Positions 1 to 6,336 are shown, numbered from the stretch's first letter. The stretch is DNA of 9,379 nt from JAHJEM01 sp043805315 (GCA_043805315.1 JAZDID010000014.1:1-9379), one strand, 5' to 3'. A program made the numbers and translations. The notes: generated by a model not told the origin, from the sequence alone.

Positions 1-54
1 CGCAAACTTTTTTTACTATTTTCTGATAACTATAAAAAAATTTCATCCCAAAGG

Positions 55-62
55 TTTAAATA
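55..62 (+). promoter_or_regulatory. TATA box of pan
   Basis: TTTAAATA is centred 26.5 bases before the ATG at 85, so transcription should begin at or next to the start codon and give a leaderless mRNA. A second A/T-rich TATA-like run lies at 31-39. No ribosome binding site sits at a usable distance from the ATG. Confidence 0.7.
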
Positions 63-84
63 GGAGTAATGCATCCCCTTTTTC

Positions 85-1224
85 ATGAGCTCGAAGGAAC
101 GCCTTGACACAAGTTCTTATTCCTTCAATGCACCAAGCCAAGACATCCACGACGAGAACAGGCTGCTGAGGGAAACGATTTCCCAGCTCAAAAACGAAGT
201 GGACAAATACCGGACTCCTGCGCTCATGCTTGCAGAAGTGACAGACCTGGTCAGCACTAATGCAGTCATCAGGATACCGAACGGCAACAAATTCCTTGTA
301 GAGGTCGCATCCACGATAAAGAACCTGAAACCCGGAGATACAGTCGCGATAGAGCAGAAAAACCTGACTGTGGTGGAAAAGCTGAGGAGCCACCGGAAAT
401 TCAATGTTGAACAATTCGTCATTTTGGAGAAACCGACAACAGCATGGAACGATATCGGCGGATTGGTAAAACAGAAAGAAGAGATCATCGAAGTCGTCGA
501 ACTTCCGATAAAGCATCCAGAATTATTCCACCAGGTTGGCATTGATCCTCCAAAAGGGATCCTCCTGCACGGGCCTCCAGGAAACGGCAAGACATTATTG
601 GCAAAGGCAGTCGCTGCATCAACAAACTCGTGCTTTATCCAGGTTGTCGGCTCAGAGCTTGTGCAGAAATTCATCGGAGAAGGCGCCAAGCTCGTGAAAG
701 AGATCTTCGAGCTTGCAAAGCAGAAAGCGCCCTCGATAGTCTTTATTGACGAGATTGACGCGCTTGCTGCGCGCAGAGTGGATTTGGGAACGTCAGGAGA
801 GCGCGAGGTGCAGCGGACATTCATGCAATTCCTCGCTGAAATCGACGGGTTCAAGCCCCTCGGGAATGTGAAGATCATCGGCTCGACAAACAGGATCGAC
901 ATCCTTGACCCTGCCATCCTCAGGCCAGGCAGGCTGGACAGGCTGATCAAGATCACGAATCCTGACCAGGAAGGCATCAGGCAGATATTCACTATCCACA
1001 CACGCAGGATGAGCCTCGATACTGCCATCGATATTACCCTGCTTATTAACCGGATGCAGGATTTCTCAGGCGCTGAGATCAAGGCGGTCTGCACAGAAGC
1101 AGGCTACCAGGCCATCAGGGAAAAAAGGACGTTCGTGACACAGCAGGATTTCTCTGACGCGATCAAGAAAGTCTCGCAGGAAGAAGACCGGGAAGGGAAG
1201 GAATATCTGCAGATGTATGGATAA
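85..1224 (+). CDS. pan: Proteasome-activating nucleotidase (PAN), AAA+ ATPase
   Basis: PAN is the hexameric cytoplasmic ATPase that unfolds proteins and feeds them into the archaeal 20S proteasome. The 379 residues show the full family order: an N-terminal coiled coil (about 20-42), the OB domain after the Pro45 region (about 46-113), the AAA+ core with Walker A GPPGNGKT (163-170), an aromatic-hydrophobic pore loop KFIGEG (195-200), Walker B IVFIDEID (218-225), the second region of homology ILRPGRLDR (278-286), and a helical lid. The protein ends in Met-Tyr-Gly, which fits the hydrophobic-Tyr-X motif that docks in the 20S alpha ring. Asn replaces the more usual Thr/Ser/Cys at residue 168 in Walker A; this should not abolish nucleotide binding. 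Length is slightly short of typical PAN (about 400). The start fits a leaderless message. It stands alone, followed by a structured element and T-tracts. Confidence 0.96.
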   Translation: MSSKERLDTSSYSFNAPSQDIHDENRLLRETISQLKNEVDKYRTPALMLAEVTDLVSTNAVIRIPNGNKFLVEVASTIKNLKPGDTVAIEQKNLTVVEKLRSHRKFNVEQFVILEKPTTAWNDIGGLVKQKEEIIEVVELPIKHPELFHQVGIDPPKGILLHGPPGNGKTLLAKAVAASTNSCFIQVVGSELVQKFIGEGAKLVKEIFELAKQKAPSIVFIDEIDALAARRVDLGTSGEREVQRTFMQFLAEIDGFKPLGNVKIIGSTNRIDILDPAILRPGRLDRLIKITNPDQEGIRQIFTIHTRRMSLDTAIDITLLINRMQDFSGAEIKAVCTEAGYQAIREKRTFVTQQDFSDAIKKVSQEEDREGKEYLQMYG

Positions 1225-1269
1225 AACTTTTCTCATCAAATCTCATTACTCTTTTTACCTTATTTTGTT

Positions 1270-1342
1270 GGCGCAGGCGCACCGGGGGACGCCCCCTCCG
1301 GGGTGGTGCGCAGGATTTTCCGCAGAAAATCCGTCTGCCGCC
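1270..1342 (-). repeat. Structured element, copy A (inverted relative to copy B at 9190)
   Basis: This is a GC-rich element with three nested stems. The outer stem is 1270-1276 with 1335-1342 (7 bp, one bulged C). One arm is 1277-1283 with 1305-1311, capped by a G5/C5 hairpin (1284-1288 with 1292-1296). The other arm is an 8-bp hairpin (1313-1320 with 1325-1332). Read on the minus strand it begins GGCGGCAGACGG and later carries ACCCCGGAGGGGGC; both blocks recur exactly, in the same order, in copy B on the plus strand. The intervening hairpin sequence is unrelated between the copies but self-complementary in both. It could be a small repeat family, a transposon end, or a conserved RNA domain. 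Confidence 0.6.
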
Positions 1343-1348
1343 TTTTTT
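1335..1348 (+). terminator. Probable 3' end signal of pan
   Basis: The 3' arm of the GC-rich element runs straight into T6 (1343-1348), starting 118 bases after the pan stop codon. Archaeal termination depends mainly on T-rich tracts; shorter T-runs also lie at 1227-1266. The hairpin-plus-T6 layout resembles an intrinsic terminator for plus-strand transcripts. Confidence 0.45.
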
Positions 1349-1363
1349 AATATTGAGGATTAT

Positions 1364-1380
1364 AAAAAAAGTCTAAAAAA
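1364..1380 (-). terminator. T-tract terminator of the candidate C/D sRNA
   Basis: Directly after the closing stem of the sRNA candidate the minus strand carries T6 (1380-1375) and then T7 (1370-1364). Oligo-T runs of this kind are the usual archaeal termination signal. On the plus strand the same bases form TATAAAAAAA, a possible TATA box, but no convincing plus-strand product follows. Confidence 0.5.
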
Positions 1381-1384
1381 TAGA

Positions 1385-1467
1385 TTGCGTGCACTCAGGA
1401 GTTACTTCCGACAGCCATCGCTGTTTCCAGCAGAGCTTTGGTGTTCACATCATCATCGTGCACGCAA
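1385..1467 (-). ncRNA. Candidate C/D box small RNA (2'-O-methylation guide)
   Basis: C/D sRNAs bind L7Ae, Nop5 and fibrillarin and direct 2'-O-methylation of rRNA or tRNA. Read on the minus strand, a perfect 10-bp terminal stem (1467-1458 with 1394-1385) encloses a C box AUGAUGA (1456-1450) and a D box CUGA (1398-1395). The geometry is that of a kink-turn: the stem closes, a three-base bulge G-A-U follows, then GAUGA faces CUGA with tandem G-A/A-G pairs. Internal boxes are weak: a D'-like CUGC at 1433-1430 and a C'-like GCGAUGG at 1421-1415, which could alternatively form a hairpin (1423-1411). The candidate D guide just 5' of the D box is CGGAAGUAACUC. A TATA box precedes it and T-tracts follow. 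The 10-bp terminal stem is longer than usual for archaea. The methylation target was not identified. Confidence 0.6.
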
Positions 1468-1486
1468 GGAAAAGAAAGACTTCCGG

Positions 1487-1494
1487 TTTTTAAA
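1487..1494 (-). promoter_or_regulatory. TATA box of the candidate C/D sRNA
   Basis: TTTAAAAA on the minus strand is centred about 24 bases upstream of the first base of the sRNA's closing stem (1467), close to the 25-27 base spacing seen at the protein genes here. Confidence 0.45.
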
Positions 1495-1535
1495 CATGAC
1501 GGATTTTTCACAGACAAAAACTGTTGCTGCAGGAT

Positions 1536-2264
1536 TTACTGAGGTGCATCAGGAACACTAAAGAATCCGTCAACGATGTTTTTGAAGACTGTCTGTGGGA
1601 CAAGAGAGACATCTGTGATGCTGATGTCAAGCCCGGATTCATCCCAATCACAAGGAGGAAAGCTGACGAGTTTGTAACCAAAGCCGAACTTTCCCGCATT
1701 CCTTAAGTCAGCAGCAAAATACTTTCCATAAGGATTGAAGACGTTTTCATCCAGCGCATGATTATCTGCCCTTTTCCGCATCAGGTGCAGCAGATAAAAA
1801 TTGTTTCCTTTCCCTCTCAGATCATGCCTGATCTCGCAGTAGGTTTCCGGAAGGCTGGGAACGCAGTGGATGTCCTTGAGCAGCTGTACTAATCCCTCGT
1901 GCTCTTCTATGAATCCGCCCACCTGTCTGACCAATGCCTCTTTGGTGATCTCAGCTCCCTTAAAGGTCATGATTTCTTTCTCCTCAACTGGAAACACGCT
2001 GATATTATTCACATAGATGCCTACAATATGGACTTCGCCTGCCTGTGGGGAATAAAAGCGTGCATGCGGAAATGGCTGCTCTGATAATTCTTTGAACGTG
2101 CACCGTGGCAGAATATAGGAGGGACGGATTCTCAGATAAGGCCTGTCCTTCTCAATAGCTGCCTTTGCACTCAGAATCTCGTCAGCGACTTTTGCCAGCG
2201 ACTCGAGGTCTCCATGCATTAGGCAGGCTTCTTCGCGTTTCTTCCTCGGAACATCCATCGGCAT
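1536..2264 (-). CDS. Hypothetical protein, 242 residues
   Basis: I do not recognise this protein. It is soluble-looking, with no signal peptide or membrane segment. It starts with a basic, charged stretch, has a mixed alpha/beta middle, and its C-terminal third is rich in Gly, Phe, Asn and Asp. Visible motifs include HDLRGKGNNFYLLH and FGFGYKLVSFPPCDWDESG; His, Asp, Cys and Glu residues there could line a binding site, but no known signature is matched. The start at 2264 is preferred because a TATA box (2286-2293) is centred 25.5 bases upstream, as in the other leaderless genes. A second in-frame ATG follows at 2258. It is transcribed separately from trm5 upstream, and its 3' end faces the sRNA candidate. 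Confidence 0.8.
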   Translation of the reverse strand: MPMDVPRKKREEACLMHGDLESLAKVADEILSAKAAIEKDRPYLRIRPSYILPRCTFKELSEQPFPHARFYSPQAGEVHIVGIYVNNISVFPVEEKEIMTFKGAEITKEALVRQVGGFIEEHEGLVQLLKDIHCVPSLPETYCEIRHDLRGKGNNFYLLHLMRKRADNHALDENVFNPYGKYFAADLRNAGKFGFGYKLVSFPPCDWDESGLDISITDVSLVPQTVFKNIVDGFFSVPDAPQ

Positions 2265-2285
2265 GCTGTAGCTATTTTAAAGTAG

Positions 2286-2293
2286 TATTTAAA
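2286..2293 (-). promoter_or_regulatory. TATA box of the 242-residue gene
   Basis: TTTAAATA on the minus strand is centred 25.5 bases before the ATG at 2264, predicting a leaderless transcript. It lies in the 57-base gap after the trm5 stop codon. Confidence 0.65.
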
Positions 2294-2321
2294 TCTTGTC
2301 CTGTTACAACCTTGAAAGAAG

Positions 2322-3329
2322 TTAATTTACGACAAAATCCACGCACACCCTAAACGTGTACGGCGCGTGCTGGCCGCACTTGACGATAGCAAGGATTTTG
2401 CACTTTTTCCTGGCAATCTTGCACGCGTTTTCTATCTTTGCAACAGATTTCTTAAACTCTTCCTCTTTCTGGAAGTCATAAAAATGGATGATCGTGCCTT
2501 TCTTCGCGCATGCCAAGGCAACATCCAGGAAATCCTCTGCGCTCTTTGGCAAGGGCATGAGGATCCGGTCGAACTTCTCCTGCAATGCAGGAACTATCTT
2601 TTTTACGTCTCCGTTGATGAGCTGGATGTTCCGCAGCCTGTTCAGCATGACATTCTCGATAGCATACGTATGGCCGACTGGATTGATCTCGATAGCCACA
2701 ATCTTTTTCGGCTGTGCAAGCTTTCCGATCACGCAGGGATAGGGTGCGCAGCCAGAGAACATCACCAGGATCTTCTCACCAGGCTTCACCTGCCGGGCGA
2801 TGCGCAAGCGCTCAGTGCCTAATCTCGGCGAGAAATAAACCTTTTCCACGTCAAGAAGAAGTTGTACGCTGTTCTCCTTGTGGACCGTCTCCCGCTTGTC
2901 CTCTCCTGCGAGAAAGGCCATCTGCTGGGTCCGAAATGCTCCTGCATGCCCGCCATCTTTCCGCAGGACAGTCTTGATGCTCTTGTGGAACTTCAATAAG
3001 AGGTCGGCGATGAGCTTCTCCTTTTTCCGCAATTCCCTGTCAACCTCGAGAATGGCAATGTCGCCGATGATGTCATACGCTGTTTTGAGTCTCTGCAATT
3101 CGGCCTTTGTCAGCATTTGCCGGAGCGAATCCTCAAACGACTTTTTTTCATGGACAGAAAGTCCCTGCACCTCTTTGAACGTGTATGGGCTCTGGAATCT
3201 CTTTTTCACAGGAAAATAAATGTACGTGTGGTCTTTTTTGAGGGAATGGTCTTTATCAAGAAGCTGCCTCTCCATTAACTCTTCCTTGACTGCCTGGGCT
3301 TTCTTCAACGGCACGCGTATCGCCAGCAT
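2322..3329 (-). CDS. trm5: tRNA (guanine37-N1)-methyltransferase, Trm5 family
   Basis: Trm5 uses S-adenosylmethionine to methylate N1 of G37, 3' of the anticodon, which prevents frameshifting and in archaea also starts wyosine synthesis. The 335 residues show an N-terminal region with a small D1-like domain, a middle domain with IKTVLRK (118-124), KENSVQLLLD (151-160) and the very characteristic EKVYFSPRLGTER (162-174). The class I methyltransferase fold follows: SAM loop MFSGCAPY (190-197), acidic AIEINP (212-217), GD (240-241), and the MPLPKSAEDFLD motif (258-269). The SAM loop differs from the commoner FAGVGPF, and MPLP replaces the MNLP form of some Trm5 enzymes. I cannot tell Trm5a (Taw22), b or c apart. 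The ATG at 3329 lies 26.5 bases from a TATA box. The stop codon is followed by the promoter of the next gene. Confidence 0.93.
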   Translation of the reverse strand: MLAIRVPLKKAQAVKEELMERQLLDKDHSLKKDHTYIYFPVKKRFQSPYTFKEVQGLSVHEKKSFEDSLRQMLTKAELQRLKTAYDIIGDIAILEVDRELRKKEKLIADLLLKFHKSIKTVLRKDGGHAGAFRTQQMAFLAGEDKRETVHKENSVQLLLDVEKVYFSPRLGTERLRIARQVKPGEKILVMFSGCAPYPCVIGKLAQPKKIVAIEINPVGHTYAIENVMLNRLRNIQLINGDVKKIVPALQEKFDRILMPLPKSAEDFLDVALACAKKGTIIHFYDFQKEEEFKKSVAKIENACKIARKKCKILAIVKCGQHAPYTFRVCVDFVVN

Positions 3330-3351
3330 GAGAAAAAAGAAAAAGGACGTG

Positions 3352-3359
3352 CTTATAAA
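3352..3359 (-). promoter_or_regulatory. TATA box of trm5
   Basis: TTTATAAG on the minus strand is centred 26.5 bases before the ATG at 3329, predicting a leaderless message. It sits immediately after the end of the upstream small membrane protein gene (3366). Confidence 0.65.
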
Positions 3360-3365
3360 TGTATT

Positions 3366-3653
3366 TTAAAATCCCTTTTCCATCGCTTGTTTTTTCTGCT
3401 CTTTCTTGTATTCCTGCAGGATCAGAATCAGGGATGCGATAAGGACAATACTGCCTGCAGTTGAGAGAAGCAGGCCGGCATCGAATTCCGGTACATTCTG
3501 CACAGAGGAAACCCTGCATTGATTATCAGGATCACATCCAGGGCCTGAGAGGCAGCAGCTCTGGGAATACACAACCATGCCAGTAAGACCTTGACCTAAA
3601 AGATAAATTCCTCCCAATGCAATAATCAAAAAAATCATCACCTTGTAATTCAT
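3366..3653 (-). CDS. Small two-pass membrane protein with a Cys-rich loop
   Basis: This 95-residue protein is not assigned to a known family. Residues about 5-28 form a hydrophobic segment and about 58-80 a second one; the tail (81-95) is rich in Lys and Glu. The loop between them holds four cysteines (33, 34, 40, 46) in the pattern CC-x5-C-x5-C with Gly, Pro and Asp, which could form disulfides if the loop is outside or bind a metal if inside. Its ATG lies four bases after the fen-1 stop codon, and the ribosome binding site AGGTGA contains that stop (AGGTGAGCGCATG), so the two genes are almost certainly co-transcribed and translationally coupled. Neither the hydrophobic pattern nor the gene order tells what it does. 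Confidence 0.85.
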   Translation of the reverse strand: MNYKVMIFLIIALGGIYLLGQGLTGMVVYSQSCCLSGPGCDPDNQCRVSSVQNVPEFDAGLLLSTAGSIVLIASLILILQEYKKEQKKQAMEKGF

Positions 3654-3657
3654 GCGC

Positions 3658-4695
3658 TCACCTGAAAAACTCTCCTAATCCCCTCTGTCTGGTGAGCTGG
3701 GCGGCTTTTTCAAACGATTTCCTGACCTCTTCCACCCGTTCTAATCCGAATTCGTGCTTTTCCACAAGCACTTCCTTGACCTTGTCCCAATCCGGAGCTT
3801 CCCAATCCAGGGCATACTCCTCGCTCACCGGGCAATCCTTGAAAAGGCTGAATACTTCTTTCCAGGAATACTCGTACTGGTCATCCCATTTTACTTCCTT
3901 AAATAATTTGTCAAAATCATGCGGATATTCTTTGACGAGCTTCAATGCGTTTTTCGGGCCGATTCCTTTGATCCCGCCAATATTGTAATCAGTGCCAACC
4001 AGCATGCCTAAGCAGATGAGCTGGTCATTCGTGATTCCCAGCACTTTCAAGTTTTCCTGCAAGGAGATGATCTCTGGTGTGATGGTCTGGTAGGCCAATG
4101 CAGAAGGCTGCTTTTTCCTTTTTGTTACAGAGAGGTTCTTGACAACTTTTGGGCTGCCAAAAAGCAGGGAATCTGCATCCTGGCTCATGATGGCATATGC
4201 CTGGCCTTTCTTGACCAGATATGCTGCCTGGGCTTCTCCTTCTCCCTGCGCTTGGACAATAGGAATGCCCATTGCTTTAATCAATAAGATAGCTTCTTCC
4301 CGCATCTCTGAAGTCAATTGGGAGGTCCGCGCAGCGTACTTGCGCATACCTACAACATCCTCTGCAGCAGCTGCTTTCTCAAACTCTTTCTGCGCCTCAT
4401 GCTTGAGCTTTGCCCGCCTCTGGCGCTCTTTTTTCTTCAAGTCAGGAACCTTGCCGTCAAAGACAAAGACAAACCGCAATCCTGACTGCATGAGCTTGCT
4501 GAACCTGAAGAACAATCCTGACAAATGTGAAGTTATTTCTCCTTTGGAATCCATGAGCAAGCTTCCGTCACGTTGTCTGATCGTGGAAAGGAACATGTAG
4601 AGCTGGTTGAATGCGTCGACAGCGAGGATCTTTCCAGAGAGATCTTCCAGGGAAAGCTCTTTCGCGACAAGGAGGTCGGTGATTGCGCAGCCCAT
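3658..4695 (-). CDS. fen: Flap endonuclease 1 (FEN-1)
   Basis: FEN-1 removes 5' flaps during Okazaki fragment maturation and base excision repair. The 345 residues match the archaeal family length. The chain begins Met-Gly, as the active enzyme requires a Gly at the mature N-terminus. Metal ligands are all visible: D27 in AVDAFN, D80 in VFDG, E152 and E154 in GEGEAQAA, D173 and D175 in SQDADSLL, and D236 in GTDYN. The helix-hairpin-helix GGIKGIGPKNAL (240-251) binds the downstream duplex. The C-terminus QRGLGEFF (337-344) is a PCNA-interacting peptide. The start at 4695 has a TATA box centred 26.5 bases upstream, giving a leaderless mRNA, although read-through from the upstream operon (ending 35 bases away) is possible. 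A small membrane protein gene is coupled downstream. Confidence 0.97.
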   Translation of the reverse strand: MGCAITDLLVAKELSLEDLSGKILAVDAFNQLYMFLSTIRQRDGSLLMDSKGEITSHLSGLFFRFSKLMQSGLRFVFVFDGKVPDLKKKERQRRAKLKHEAQKEFEKAAAAEDVVGMRKYAARTSQLTSEMREEAILLIKAMGIPIVQAQGEGEAQAAYLVKKGQAYAIMSQDADSLLFGSPKVVKNLSVTKRKKQPSALAYQTITPEIISLQENLKVLGITNDQLICLGMLVGTDYNIGGIKGIGPKNALKLVKEYPHDFDKLFKEVKWDDQYEYSWKEVFSLFKDCPVSEEYALDWEAPDWDKVKEVLVEKHEFGLERVEEVRKSFEKAAQLTRQRGLGEFFR

Positions 4696-4717
4696 GCGCC
4701 TTCTGAAATGTTGAGGG

Positions 4718-4725
4718 TATTTAAA
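4718..4725 (-). promoter_or_regulatory. TATA box of fen-1
   Basis: TTTAAATA on the minus strand is centred 26.5 bases before the ATG at 4695. It lies between the stop codon of the preceding small gene (4731) and fen-1, so fen-1 has its own promoter. Confidence 0.7.
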
Positions 4726-4730
4726 CTTTT

Positions 4731-5066
4731 TTACGTTTTACTCGCTTTTTTCATCTGTACATCCTCGAGTTCCATCACCTTCAACTGATAGATTTCTCTC
4801 CCATATTCCGCTGCATAGAATGCAAGTAACATTGACTCGCTTCTGCATGCACCGCGTTCCTCATCACTACGATAACGTTCTTCTACCCAGCGGGTCATGG
4901 AGTGGTAGAACTCATCTTTCACAGACTTCAGGTATTTTTCAAGTGGTGCACTTTCCAAAACTACCTTTTCTGCAACTCGCAGAGCCCAGTCTATCCTGTT
5001 CTGGAAGTCATTCGAGTGCCTGAGGTTCCTGACGAGCACATCCATGTTGATTTCGCCTTGTTTCAT
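4731..5066 (-). CDS. Small charged protein, paralogue of the next gene upstream
   Basis: The family is unknown. The 111-residue protein is soluble, helical-looking and rich in Glu, Arg and Tyr. It begins MKQGEIN followed by VLVRNL, matching MKQNEIN and VLRNL of its upstream neighbour (5110-5562). A second shared block is RW-VEE (59-63) with RGA (71-73), against RW-AEE and RGA in the neighbour. These suggest a diverged duplication. The ATG at 5066 is chosen over the one at 5072 because the GGAAGG site abuts 5072 directly but lies six bases from 5066. It is the last gene of a three-gene minus-strand operon behind the receiver-domain gene, after a 43-base gap. Confidence 0.75.
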   Translation of the reverse strand: MKQGEINMDVLVRNLRHSNDFQNRIDWALRVAEKVVLESAPLEKYLKSVKDEFYHSMTRWVEERYRSDEERGACRSESMLLAFYAAEYGREIYQLKVMELEDVQMKKASKT

Positions 5067-5109
5067 GTTCATCCTTCCTTTTGCGTTCTTTCTGCAGGGA
5101 TGAAGACAT

Positions 5110-5562
5110 TCAATCCCAGTAGCCGCTCCATTCTTCTCTCTTATACGATCTTCTCTCCGGGTAATTCACAGCGCTGGCATCATACGCCTGATTGTAGATT
5201 TGGGAGATGTGCATATGATAAGCTCTCTCAATGATACCCTTCTCAGCATCACTCCTTTTTGTATCCGAGAGAATCCAGCTGATTAATCCAGCATACCTTA
5301 TTGCTTTACCTAATTGTGCACCTCTATCCCTAAGCGTTGCATCCTCCTCTGCCCATCTTTTGGTGTTTTGGACTTGCGTCTTGTACATATCATCCAGACT
5401 CTCATACTCTCCGCGCGCCCCGTACTTTTCCTCCAAATATTCATACTCTCTGCGATCTGATTTTTGGCGCATATATTTACAGGGCATTCTCCGCCCTTCT
5501 TCGCTCAGCTCTTCTTGAAGATTTCTGAGCACTTCTTCGATGTTGATTTCGTTTTGTTTCAT
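5110..5562 (-). CDS. Small charged protein of the receiver operon
   Basis: The family is unknown. The 150-residue protein is highly charged with many Tyr, Arg and Glu, and has no membrane segment. The N-terminus MKQNEINIEEVLRNL and the RW-AEE (69-73) and RGA (80-82) blocks pair it with the 111-residue protein downstream; its own extra parts are a Tyr/Arg/Glu-rich stretch at about 24-60 and an aromatic C-terminus ending in YWD. GGAGG lies nine bases before the ATG at 5562 and only three before an alternative ATG at 5568, so 5562 is preferred. The gene starts 18 bases after the end of the receiver-domain gene, with its ribosome binding site in that gap, so the two are co-transcribed. It could be a partner or target of the receiver protein; that is inference. 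Confidence 0.75.
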   Translation of the reverse strand: MKQNEINIEEVLRNLQEELSEEGRRMPCKYMRQKSDRREYEYLEEKYGARGEYESLDDMYKTQVQNTKRWAEEDATLRDRGAQLGKAIRYAGLISWILSDTKRSDAEKGIIERAYHMHISQIYNQAYDASAVNYPERRSYKREEWSGYWD

Positions 5563-5580
5563 TGTCATCTGCCTCCTTTA

Positions 5581-6219
5581 TTATTCTTCTCCGGTCAAGG
5601 CATCTACGACCTTTTTCCAGTTTTTATGACCAGTTTCAGATACATCATTCTCCTGAGTTGAGAAAAAAACCTTACCCTCTCCAATTCGAAGCGGTTTCTG
5701 ATAAGGATTGAAACAGCCCAAAAAATCCATTGCATATATCATCGCCCCCTTGTGATGGTTTCCATCAGTCACAACCCCGATATTTGGAATTCCATATTTG
5801 CCGGCGATTAATGCTAATGCATATCCAAATGACTGAATTTCTCCAGCGTTTGTCGTATCTGATTGGCATTCCCCTCTTCCTTGTGGAAGCATCAAGTCAA
5901 TCAGCATGACCTCATATCTGTTGGGTTTTTGAAATAATTCAATTTCTTTCTCCATCTCATCCCCAAGTTCGTTTAATTGTTTGCTTATCTGAGCACGTTC
6001 CTCAGATCCCTTTTTGTATCTATACAACAAGCATTCCAAGGCCTTGCTTTGAGATACTAATGAATAATATCTTTCAGATTGCCTAGATCTCTCTAGTTTA
6101 TCCATTGCTTCATCAAAACTTCCAACGACTGTTACGTTATGGCACGTTCCTAATTGCTCTCTCGCGGCCTCTTGGTGTATTGGGCTGTCTTCCACGACGA
6201 GTATTTCGAGTTGCTTCAT
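5581..6219 (-). CDS. Stand-alone receiver-like (CheY-type) protein with a helical insertion
   Basis: Receiver domains accept a phosphoryl group on Asp from a histidine kinase. This 212-residue protein keeps the hallmark residues: acidic pair E10-D11 in LVVEDSP, phosphoacceptor D108 in LIDLMLP, T151 in VVTDGNHH, and K175-P176. A charged, helix-prone insertion (about 45-100) separates the first strands from the Asp strand, and a further loop follows the Asp (about 112-132), so it is far longer than a normal 120-residue receiver. No DNA-binding or enzymatic output domain is present. The NHH after the conserved Thr resembles receiver-like proteins I associate with CPR and DPANN genomes (from memory). 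The start is the ATG at 6219, eight bases after GAGG; the GTG at 6228 is part of that ribosome binding site. It is the first gene of the operon; no kinase is in view. Confidence 0.85.
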   Translation of the reverse strand: MKQLEILVVEDSPIHQEAAREQLGTCHNVTVVGSFDEAMDKLERSRQSERYYSLVSQSKALECLLYRYKKGSEERAQISKQLNELGDEMEKEIELFQKPNRYEVMLIDLMLPQGRGECQSDTTNAGEIQSFGYALALIAGKYGIPNIGVVTDGNHHKGAMIYAMDFLGCFNPYQKPLRIGEGKVFFSTQENDVSETGHKNWKKVVDALTGEE

Positions 6220-6336
6220 TTTCTTCACCTCTTTATTTTTACTACTTCTTAATAGTATTATATATTATTAAATATTTCCATTAATATTTTTAACAAATTA
6301 GTAAAATTTATATAGAAATTAGCATTATGTTGTATA
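6220..6336. promoter_or_regulatory. AT-rich divergent promoter region
   Basis: This 117-base gap between two divergent genes is extremely AT-rich. On the plus strand, TTTATATA (6307-6314) is centred 26.5 bases before the ATG at 6337, predicting a leaderless AsnC-type message. On the minus strand, TATATAAT (6265-6258) and neighbouring TA-rich runs could serve the receiver gene, leaving a short leader that carries the GAGGTGA ribosome binding site. AsnC/Lrp proteins often bind near their own promoter, so the regulator could control both directions; this is inference. Confidence 0.6.

Noticed and set aside
117..1094. 325-codon open frame antisense to pan
   Set aside because: It is a shadow of the pan reading frame; the sense strand encodes a complete, motif-rich PAN, and the antisense product has low-complexity Ser-rich composition and no family features.
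1361..1467. Plus-strand RNA driven by TATAAAAAAA at 1361-1370
   Set aside because: The 10-bp stem could form on either strand, but the C and D boxes with correct kink-turn geometry exist only on the minus strand.
1217..1561. 114-codon plus-strand open frame after pan
   Set aside because: It runs through the GC-rich three-way junction, the T6 tract and the antisense of the C/D sRNA candidate, and overlaps the end of the minus-strand gene; no ribosome binding site and no family pattern.
4139..4600. 153-codon plus-strand open frame within fen-1
   Set aside because: Antisense shadow of FEN-1, whose catalytic residues are all intact on the minus strand.
6226..6228. GTG start for the receiver gene
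   Set aside because: The GTG is part of the GAGGTGA ribosome binding site; the ATG at 6219 is correctly spaced.
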